Under the pieces are notes generated by a model. That model made no database searches. It worked only from the letters and a program-made list of their open reading frames with translations, and was not told the DNA's origin. From positions 26,062 to 42,738 of the forward strand of contig UZAE01012412.1 in assembly GCA_900617975.1 (NCBI GenBank): a stretch of DNA of 16,677 nt, written 5' to 3'. This DNA is from Rodentolepis nana (taxonomy: Eukaryota > Platyhelminthes > Cestoda > Cyclophyllidea > Hymenolepididae). A program made the position numbers and the translations under genes. Positions 8,623-16,677 of this stretch are shown here, piece after piece. The stretch's first letter is position 1; the number at the start of each line of letters is the position of its first letter.

Positions 8623-10480
8623 GAAATAATTATTGAGACATGCACCACCGATAACTTTCAAAATTTTTTACATTTACAATGAAAAAACATGTGCACATTC
8701 ATGTGACAACTCCGAAAAACTAGACAGGCAATGAAAATTTAAAAACGTGCAAAAAGGAGCAATACAGGGATAAAATAAGTGATGGATCCACAAGTTTGCA
8801 TGAAATTTCAGCTTAATTCGCGCTCACATTGTGCAAAACCCTCATTTATTTGCATAGACCAATTTGTATTTGTCCCTATAATAGCGCAATTTTTCCGACA
8901 AATATGGCTTCTACGAAACAAAACGATCAAATCGCTGATTGGACGCTAACATACTAATTTCATATAATAAATATTTACCGTCATTTTAAACAAACAAGAT
9001 AAAGATGAAAACCAAGCATATTTTACATATTAAAACGAATTTAAACCGGTAATAAAGCGATCAATCATATTCTCAAAATTGGTTTTATATATCTAGAATA
9101 AAACAAAAAGTTTACCCCATTTCTGTAGCTAAAACCATTTATAAATTATTTATATGTGAAAGAAAGACTGAATACCAATTGATTAGCAAATAATTTTATT
9201 GCTATTTTAATTAATATCCTTTGCAATATGGTCTATTTTATTTGTTGAAATTGTAAAATTACTATACTCATATGTACAACAAAATGCATCTTAAATATTA
9301 GCAGTATATAGTTTGTTCCTCTGTGTAATTCATAAAGGATATTTTGAATTATTTGTTTCTCGAATGTTTTTTAAGAAGGTTGATCGGGAATGGCCAGTTC
9401 GTTATGTAATTCCGATCATTTAGTTGGTCAGACAAATATTAAAGCAGACGTAAGTCAATCACTAAAGCTCCAATCTCTAATTCTACTTGGATCGGACGAA
9501 AAATTTATTGTTATTGCTATTCAACAGGTAGTTGAATAGTTCTCTAGTGTTGAAGAAAGTAGACTGAATGTAATCCATAAGTCAGAAAAGTAGCTACTGA
9601 ATCGTAAATATCAATTCTGATAAATGATTAAAAATTATCAACACAAGTTGAAGCTTAGCGAAAAATGACTCTTTTTTATTTTATTACTTTTCCATTAGCA
9701 CGAGATCTATTAATATCCATATCATATATAATTAAAACACCAAGTCGTGTCATTTTCTTTCATCTTCAGAAAGAAAATTTCTATCAAATAACATAAATTA
9801 GAAAATATTTAAAACTTATGAAATTATCCAATCGGTCTATCGTAACCCCTCAAATTGTTCCATTTTTACTTATTTAGTATTGTTTTATTATTTCAGAATT
9901 CGTTATTGATAAGTATAGGAAAAAAATTCCGTCCAGAAAAAGGTGTTAAGTAATTAATGGCAGATAATCTATTCGGCAAATAGTCTCATTTTCTTCACTT
10001 ACTGCGATTTCGTTTCATTTTCACGAAAGTAGAGGGACTAATTGAATGTGAGCAGCACAATTGCCGTATTTGACTAAATGCATTATGGTAAAAGTATTTT
10101 GACTGAAAAGTTTAGCGTATATAACAGTGGACCAAATTTTGAAGAAATCTACCTAGTAAATGCAAATCATGAGGCCAATAAATTTTATTCGATTGATTTT
10201 TCGCATTTTTTGATACAAGAATTCAAAATAGGAATTACTTTAATCTCGCCCTGACTAAATCGATAAGTCTATTACTTTAAAATCACCTGTCTCTTCTTAT
10301 GGTGGATTTTTCCTGTTGGTTAATCTGTAGGTAATATATTGAACACTGCAATTTTCTTAAAAAAAAATAATTAAAGTGTATATAAGGCAGGATTATTTAA
10401 ACAAGTAAAAAATATACTGTAAGCTAACTTTCAAAGCCTAAATATTTTCATACTTATTTGCTGCATTATTAACATAGAAG
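8623..10480. other. AT-rich intergenic DNA upstream of CBP
   Basis: No coding frames of note. It must include the CBP promoter and perhaps an untranslated first exon. I see no convincing TATA/initiator pair. An imperfect inverted repeat TGATCGGGAA / TTCCGATCA occurs at 9381-9418 and a smaller one, TAGCAAATAA / TTATTGCTA, at 9184-9204. Confidence 0.5.
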
Positions 10481-10771
10481 CCCTAAATCGAGGTTGGGCT
10501 AGGAAGCGCATTTTGCCCAGGAGCAAATAAGGTCCCCACTATAGAGGCCTCTCGACCAATCAACGACCAGAGTCATTACGCATTTATCATATCCGAAATA
10601 AATATTTTCTTTATTTATTAATTCATTTTGAATTTCCATTTCTAGTGAAAACAGAAGAGTGATTGGCAGATGTACAGGAGACCGACAGATACAAGGTAGA
10701 GATAAAGGTATGGTAAGGTAGGGTGAGTACTGCGAAAGTGGTCGAATTTGATAAACAGTAGGGTAATGGTA
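10480..10771. other. GC-richer patch beside the right repeat copy
   Basis: Positions 10490-10560 are clearly richer in G and C than the surrounding kilobases. Then come an AT hairpin (AATAAATA / TATTTATT, 10597-10619) and a GGTAGAG/GGTAAGG purine-rich run leading into the repeat at 10772. Possibly the body of the same worn mobile element; no open frame supports this. Confidence 0.3.
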
Positions 10772-10870
10772 GTTTGAAGATAGGGATAAGCTACTGGTTT
10801 ATAGACATTTGTCGTATGAGTATCCGTTGATCAGGTGTACCACGTGAAGGTAAGTCTATCGCGCACTCCA
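10772..10870. repeat. Dispersed repeat, right copy (single unit)
   Basis: AGTTTGAAG, then CGTATGAGTATCCGTTGATC and the tail AAGGTAAGTCTATCGCGCAC, about 80 percent like the left copy by eye and in the same orientation. It has one unit rather than two. Homology appears to stop within a few bases of CACTCC. It contains a CACGTG hexamer (10841-10846). Both copies keep an intact GGTAAGTCTATCGC block, the best conserved part. Confidence 0.7.
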
Positions 10871-13660
10871 TGATTGTAAGACAAAGAGATTTTGAGACAA
10901 TTGATTGGGCACAACCATCTCATCTCATGAACAATAAACTTTAATTTTTCATTTGGTTAATTGCGTGCATTACATTTCATCTTATTAACCAGATATGGAT
11001 AGTGAATTTTGCAGTTCCAATAATTTCATATGTACCAAAATCATCTTGGATGAGGCGTCAGACTACAAATGTGCATGTTAATTACCGCGGTATGCTTAAG
11101 TGCATTTTAGCTCATAAAATGTCATTATTACTAAACCTTTTAAAACAATAATAAATTCGTGTAATCGTGTCAAAAGAGACTTCTCTCCTTTTTATTCAGT
11201 GAAATTGATTTATTATTCATCAATTATAATTTAGTTAATTTGATCATGAATTTTCACTTAGGAAATATTTAACACATACCGATCAAATTTGAGCATTTTT
11301 ATTAATATTTTCATACTTCGAGTAATAGACAGATATAAGAGCAGAAAAATAAGTAGAGCTCTCCAAAAAGTGGAAAATGATGTGTTGAACAATCAGAAAA
11401 GAAGAAAAATTTAAATTTAAATTTGCTAGATTTTCCTTGAATCCCCAGTTGCCTTTAATGGATCAATAATGGGGAGTGCGTAACATTTTCTTATTTTTTT
11501 CTGCTGGCATCTAGAATACTCGCGATAAAAATCGGAAATCCTAATCCATGACTTATAATAGTAAATCGCATCCTACCCAAAGTTAGTATAATGGGAAAGG
11601 AATTAATATGATTTATTGAGTTGATATAGAAATGGCCGCGCGTAACATAGAATTAATAAAATCCTCTTATAAATCAAGGGAGAAAGTCTTAGAGATTATC
11701 AGTACAGTTAAAAGTAGAATAAATAAAAAGCATATAAATACTGAGTTGGATATTAGGTGTGTAAGTTTATAATTTTCACTTGGTTTAGTTTGAAAAGTTT
11801 ACTCAACAATTGGCACTATCAACCATAAATAATTTGGATTGCAAGGTCAGATGGTTCAGCTAATTATGTGTTAAATGATTGGATTAATTTGACTTGAAGT
11901 CGGGTGTCTCATCAGAAATATAGGACAGTGGAAGTTGTGTTCACTAAAAATTGAATGAAACGTTAAACAATAGTGAGTTTCAATCAGAGGATGGAAGAGA
12001 CGCAACACAGAGACGATTTCAGTTTTGATTGGTTCAACATTAGTTTTGGAATATATTAGTAATTTTTTGGTGACTAGGTTCTGGAAGTTAGAAAAGAATA
12101 TGGGGTATATGGTTTTTTGTTAATTTCAACAGTAAGTTTTTCTCAGAACATTGAGTAAAGAGAGCCCCGTAGATCACTAAGATGTCACATCAGATGCTAC
12201 TTAAGTGGTCAAACTGCACCTAGATTTAGAGCATAAAGAAAGGATTTTATTTAAGGCTTAGAAGAATTGAGGTTCTGTATCCGGTCAAGTGGTTGTTAAC
12301 AACTGACCCCAAAAAAATAACGAAAAGATATACATTAGGGGATAAAGATTCAAGAGTAACAAAAAATTTGACATTGAGCTGTTATCAAGGAATTTTTAGT
12401 TTTATACCAATTGGGTCAAAATGAAAAGTAGTCTACTTTGGTAAAATCTAGACATTTCAGGAATTGTTACTGATTATATTTTTACCTATCAATACCCTTG
12501 TATCACTTTGCACGAGCATTTATTGTTTGATATCATTTATCTCAAATTGAGATCTAATTTAGTAGTGGACTATATTTTGCAAAACGCAGTTCATGTCGAT
12601 TCATTTATATATTATTAAGAAATATAGATTAGAGAAAGATATGTGAGATATATGTATCCATTCACTTGCTAGTGGTCAAGATTGTCAAGAGCACGGCTAA
12701 GTTTCTGTTGCAATTATTACAGCAGGTCATGAGTGATTCACTCAGTAGCCACTATGCTGCTGCCGTAATACCTACTATTCTTTACTGAGTGTAGGCAATT
12801 TAAATCGCCGTCGAATGCTAAATGAATTGTAATGAAGAAATTCAGTGACATCAGTAATTTGGGCAAAAACCTACTTGATTTTGACTCCAATTATTGGTTT
12901 AGGAATCTGTTAAAGACTATTTGTACTTGCTTCTGCTCGTTAGACTGCTGAGACTAAGACAAGCGCCGTTTTCAGGAAGATAGATCCGCTTTATTTGATG
13001 TATTAAAAATCAAGTGTATTCACTGTTACAAATTAAATTTGAAATTAATTGTGGATACTCTAAGAAATTTTAATCCATATTAAGCTATATTACTCCAGTT
13101 ATAGCCTTACTTGTTAAACGTAATCAAACCAATGTGTCCATCGGCTATGTGATGTTGAAATGTAGTGAAGAATAAGCAATATTTATTTTAAGTTGTAGAT
13201 TACCTTTGAAAGATGAAATTCAACTATTTATCATTGCTATTTAGCTAAAGATAAATCAAAGCATTTAGTTGTGCCAAATACTAACTGTATAAAGGCGGCC
13301 ATATCGATTGAAGGTCGTCTGTGGGCGCTGGCACTTAGTGAGTTGTGCATTACATATGTCTTTATTTTCTACAATTTAGCATAATTCTTTATTGCATTTG
13401 ATTAAAGACAACTATAATTATTAAACTGGATTGAATCTGTGGTTAATCCTAGAGTGTCGCTTCTTCTCATTTTATTTTATGTTTTCCTAACAGTGTGTTT
13501 CTATGCGTCCTACTTCTGACTCTTGTATTGATTTCCTTATTTAACAATCACTTTTATTGCAAACTGTAACATTTTTAGCGGTTTTTATGCCACTTTTCCG
13601 GGGATGATCTCGTGCGATTTTATCTTTGTCGTGAACATTCTCGTATTACTATATTAAGTA
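10871..13660. other. AT-rich intergenic DNA upstream of RAF
   Basis: About 2.8 kb with no recognisable gene on either strand. Close to RAF there is a small GC-rich island at about 13290-13335 (GGCGGCCATATCG, then GTCTGTGGGCGCTGGCAC), about 330-370 bases before the ATG. It is a reasonable place for the RAF promoter or 5' UTR, but no defined element is identified. Confidence 0.4.
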
Positions 13661-13729
13661 ATGAATAGGCGAAATTCCAGTAATAATCTTCTTGCTTGGG
13701 AGAAGGATCGTGAAGAATTGAAGACGAAG
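13661..13729 (+). CDS. RAF: RAF coding exon 1
   Basis: Twenty-three codons, MNRRNSSNNLLAWEKDREEL then KTK, ending in phase 0 at a GTTAGT donor. The charged, helical composition fits the start of the B-Raf-type N-terminal region. Beyond the donor the frame becomes hydrophobic and Phe-rich, typical of translated intron. Confidence 0.75.
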
Positions 13730-14543
13730 GTTAGTTCTTATTTAGGCTTTATTTCCTATTTTAAACGTCGTTCTGTTTTTAATTTTTTATTCTATAGATC
13801 GCTCATTTTATTCTCATCAGTAGTGTTATGCAGAATAAAGCCACTCAGCTTCTAGAGTTAATAAAGAAAATGGAGGATCACTCTGGTATATTCCTGCGCG
13901 AATACGATGAAGTTTCAAATGACATCAACTCAGTTCAAGCCATTATAGTGAAATATTCTATAGAATTAGAAGAACTGGAAGCCACTATTGAAAAGTATAA
14001 AAGCGAGAATATTATGGCCTCATCTTCGAGAAACAAATCTTGCGCTAATAATTCAATCAATAACGATTCAATTTCCACTCTCACTCCTCCGAAATATCGA
14101 CTCCCATTTCACAAGTGTCAACTACGAGCTCATCTTCCTGACAACCAATTCACGGTTGTTGAAGTTCGTCCTGGACAGACTATTCGCCAAGTTCTTGAGA
14201 AAAAGCTCTCTCACCGGCGCTATCGAATTGAGGACCTCTCGGCTTACAGTGAGGGTTCGGGAAATCTCGTGATGTGGGATGCTGATGCTGCGGGAGTGGC
14301 TCTAGTATCGGGTGATTTGGTTATCGAATTCAACGATGAACAGACCCATCGACGCCCCAAGCATGAGTTCCAGCGTCGACGATTCTTTGAAACTCAAGTC
14401 TGCTCGGATTGTCTGAAGTTTGTCTTCTTTGGTGTCACTTGCAAGACTTGTGGTCTGACTTTCCATCAAAGATGTGTATCGAGGTTGGAGAAACACTACC
14501 TTCATCCTACGGAAGATGACAATTTCATTGAAATTCAACGGTT
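13661..14543 (+). CDS. RAF: RAF serine/threonine kinase, N-terminal part (BRS, RBD, C1); 3' part outside the window
   Basis: RAF is recruited by Ras-GTP to the membrane and phosphorylates MEK. Exon 1 is 13661-13729 and exon 2 is 13834-14543 (or from 13798, see exon 2), giving 259 residues before the edge of coding sequence. An in-frame TAA at 13655-13657 supports the ATG at 13661. Residues about 24-75 resemble the B-Raf-specific N-terminal region (helical; IFLREYDEVSNDINSVQ compares with IYLEAYEEYTSKLDALQ). A Ser/Asn linker follows, then the Ras-binding domain about 114-190 and a C1 zinc finger about 199-247. The BRS-like region suggests a B-Raf/ancestral RAF type, as expected for an invertebrate. 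The kinase domain must lie beyond the window if the gene is intact. Confidence 0.9.
13834..14543 (+). CDS. RAF: RAF coding exon 2: BRS-like region, Ras-binding domain, C1 finger
   Basis: RBD begins FHKCQLRAHLPDNQFTVVEV and ends DLVIEF, with the ubiquitin-like layout of RAF (LP..Q.TVV.VR.G, then W.D.DA). The C1 finger follows the pattern H-x12-C-x2-C-x9-C-x2-C-x4-H-x2-C, but the last cysteine is missing. Two acceptors are in frame: CTATAG at 13797 (exon from 13798, adding IAHFILISSVMQ) and ATGCAG at 13833. The first has the better pyrimidine tract; the second gives the less hydrophobic protein. The exon ends CGG TT|GTAAGT, a perfect donor leaving a two-base split codon. Confidence 0.9.
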
Positions 14544-14653
14544 GTAAGTCATTGGTTACTTAACCGTTTTTTTGCTTTATTTACCTTATTGAACTTAAAA
14601 ATAGCGTACTTCTCTTTTTCTGGTATTACAAAATGATTGAAAATGATGGGGTG

Positions 14654-14659
14654 AATAAA
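14654..14659 (+). terminator. AATAAA in RAF intron 2, possible early polyadenylation site
   Basis: Canonical hexamer about 110 bases past the in-frame TAA that is read if intron 2 is retained (CGG TTG TAA, 14541-14547). If used, the message would encode BRS-RBD-C1 without kinase. Confidence 0.3.
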
Positions 14660-16439
14660 TTGTAATGTTAAACAAACTTGCCTATGCGTGGATAATCACA
14701 TTCTTAAGGTGCATAGGATGTCATTTCACTTTATTAACCTAAAGCGAAATTATTAGATCTTCAGATGACCATTACGTTGTTGTCGTTAGAATCTTTCAAT
14801 GGACAGGTTGACATTGTTGGTTGATATCTTTCACTCGTTGCTTATCAGTAAGTACTTCCAATGTTTGCAGGACTCGATTGTTTGAAGATATTGTGAGCAA
14901 CGCGCATTCTACCCTCCCTCTGATTTGCCAGAATTAACCAATGTGGCTGCTCGCCCACACAACTAGATATTCATGTTGATCACTGCGCCCATTTTGCTTG
15001 ATCAAAAATCTTTTGGTGATTACCTGGTCTATATCGACCATATTTAGAAGGATAGGCCTGGAAGCTAAGGTATCTGAATTCCCTCTAACTCTTTTGAAGG
15101 CTATACCTTCTTTCCTCATCTTGAGAATGGAATGTGGGGAAAAATGAAGCGTTTATCGAATGATGTCCAAGAATTACGAGTTGTGTATGTGTAGTGGAGG
15201 TGGTTACAGTTGACAATAGACAGGCTTGCTTATATAAGGAGGCAAATATATTTTAGAGTAACTGGAGCCAATTTGGTGATACAAGGAATAATGTCAGCTC
15301 GGTTGACACCTGAAAGCCGAATGCGCCTGTTTTTTGATGGGAATGGGAGACACGCGATCTCCAAGGTCATGGTCGAAATAGAATGTCTTAAAGAAAGTTC
15401 AAATTCGCGCGTCAACTGGGTACTATTACTTGATCAATTTCTAAAAGAGATTTCTACGTTGGTAAATATAGTTAGTTTTGATAAATAGCCAAGTTATTTC
15501 ATGTTAAAAGGCTTGTTTTGGATTATTCCAAGTGGAATTCTGTTTAGCACGACATTTTGTTGGTAATGGGTGCATCCATAAAATCCTTTTAGTGCAATGA
15601 ACTGTTACTGTTTACTTCAATTCTAGACTTCGGTGACATTGTAAAATTCTCCCAACCGTTTTTTGTTCATTTGCGTATCCTGATGCCTTGTTGTTCCGCT
15701 CCGGTAATTCCGTGTTTATATCGATCTTAAATTGAATTTTATCCTATTTTGTGTAAATTACTAAGGCGATAACTTTTTGACATTTCATACATTATTAGGT
15801 TATTCGAAATTCTTGCGGTTTACACCATTTTTTTGGCAGTTGTCTCTCGAATTGCTAATCTGTTTGACCCCTTGTCTTAAATTTAGAGCAGAGTCTATCC
15901 TGAAAAGTCTCTTTTTCTCACGGAGTCTTTTAATGGAACAGGGGCAAACAGATTCCGGAGAACATTGTTCTTTTCCTCTTTGTGCGCTTTCAATCACTCC
16001 CCCCCACCCCATCATCCGGCTTTTATGAACGCCTAAGGAATAGGGATTCAGTTAAACCAGATTGTACTGTCGATGCCATTCAACCCCCGGATATTCATTA
16101 TTGATTTAAGAATTACAATTTGGCTTCCTCTTGCTCCTTTCTGTTAATTGGTTGACCACTATGATCCCGTGATCTAAACTAGAACTATTTTATTTTCAAG
16201 ACACTCACATTGCCTTACCGGTTCGGTTGTAGTGGTAATGTGTCACTCAAGTGCAGGTAATGGACTCTAGATGTATTTCTATGTACTTGCCTACAGCATT
16301 TCCTTACTCCGATGTTATCTGTTATCTGGTTAATTCGTGTTGTTCAATGCTTTTGTATCTTATTAATAATATTATTTCCTTTTCTTTATGTTTTTTTTCC
16401 TATGGTCCTTCTAAAGCCAGGATCATTCTAAGAGCCCCA

Positions 16440-16677
16440 TTAATGCTGCCTTAACCAAACTCTTCTTAAATCTTTTGGCCCAATGAATAACTCCAATCCA
16501 TTTTCAACATTCATCTTGGTTGCGAATTTGCATTCACGGAGTCTCTTACTGAGAAATTTACAATCTACCATTTCTCCGTTTGCCAGTATTATACGGTACA
16601 TATTGTTAACATGACCAGTAGACATGCATTGATGCATCTCAGTTCTATGGTTCATAATTTTATCAAGTAGTTTGGAG
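16440..16677 (-). other. Open frame running off the window, faintly PAS-domain-like; possible exon or pseudogene fragment
   Basis: On the minus strand the frame is open from the window edge to a TAA at 16440, about 78 residues. The segment HQCMSTGHVNNMYRIILANG recalls the last strands of PAS-B folds in bHLH-PAS and p160 coactivators, where a G-x-V/A...YR...L.(N)G pattern is usual. A possible donor (CTCA|GTAAGAG, around 16550) sits just after this segment. The match is by eye and short. It could equally be chance or a worn gene copy inside the RAF intron. Confidence 0.22.

Larger units (their letters stand above)
14544..16677 (+). other. RAF intron 2, at least 2.1 kb, open at the window edge
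   Basis: Starts with the consensus donor GTAAGTC. No RAF-like exon (Ser/Thr linker with a 14-3-3 site, or kinase motifs such as the glycine loop, HRD or DFG) is visible on the plus strand up to 16677. An AATAAA lies at 14654-14659. The stretch is AT-rich. Short open frames exist on both strands (15210-15488 plus, 15777-16028 plus, 14934-15119 minus, 16440-16677 minus), none with a secure family match. Confidence 0.6.

Noticed and set aside
8587..8661. Longer CBP N-terminus starting at ATG 8661
   Set aside because: The extra 25 residues are Phe/Tyr/Leu-rich and cover a polypyrimidine tract ending in AG, so it looks like intron or outron.
11900..11925. CTGATGA on the minus strand as a hammerhead ribozyme core
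   Set aside because: No GAAA and no helix II or flanking stems at the required spacing.
14302..14538. Minus-strand open frame across RAF exon 2
   Set aside because: Antisense shadow of a clearly coding RBD-C1 exon.
15210..15488. 92-codon plus-strand frame in the RAF intron
   Set aside because: No domain, no acceptor in phase, and an overlapping minus-strand frame of similar length; consistent with chance.
15777..16028. Candidate third RAF exon after TTTAG at about 15888
   Set aside because: The phase fits the split codon, but the frame reads AESILKSLFFSRS without any RAF linker or kinase motif and ends in a stop with no good donor.
1..16677. CRISPR array, bacterial operon, insertion sequence or prophage
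   Set aside because: The window is eukaryotic (spliced CBP and RAF genes); no arrays of spaced direct repeats or prokaryotic gene packing are present.

Overview
The window is animal nuclear DNA. It carries two unrelated signalling and chromatin genes arranged head-to-head about 5 kb apart. A CBP/p300 histone acetyltransferase gene lies on the minus strand (coding 8586 down to 2713). The 5' part of a RAF kinase gene lies on the plus strand (coding from 13661, running out of the window). The very short GT-AG introns in the CBP gene (34-40 bp and 69-75 bp), the AT-rich and Asn/Ser-rich coding sequence, and the divergence of the RAF Ras-binding and C1 regions fit a parasitic flatworm. I favour a tapeworm-like genome. 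That assignment is inference from style, not from a marker gene.

Layout. Positions 1-2712 lie downstream of the CBP gene. They hold a 40-bp tandem unit at the extreme left that recurs as a diverged copy near 10.8 kb, two homopolymer C tracts, and a pyrimidine-rich (transcript sense) 3' flank. Positions 2713-8586 are the complete CBP coding region: seven coding exons, six introns, 1,860 codons. All six splice junctions keep the frame, and the exons carry in order TAZ1, KIX, bromodomain, the RING/PHD-like zinc region, the HAT domain with its lysine-rich loop, ZZ, TAZ2, an NCBD-like segment and a Gln-rich tail. Positions 8600-13660 are AT-rich non-coding DNA between the two divergent start codons. 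It includes the second repeat copy and must hold both promoters. Positions 13661-14543 are the first two RAF exons (BRS-like helical region, Ras-binding domain, C1). A canonical donor at 14544 opens an intron that fills the rest of the window. I see no kinase exon before the edge. One minus-strand open frame at the right edge looks faintly PAS-like.

The two proteins do not form a pathway unit. CBP acts in the nucleus as a transcriptional coactivator and lysine acetyltransferase. RAF acts at the plasma membrane between Ras and MEK. The most interesting observations are the miniature bimodal introns of the CBP gene, the splice acceptor just ahead of its start codon (a possible spliced-leader site), the loss of a zinc ligand and of two Ras contacts in RAF, and a possible kinase-less RAF transcript ending in its second intron. 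I found no convincing wholly new system.
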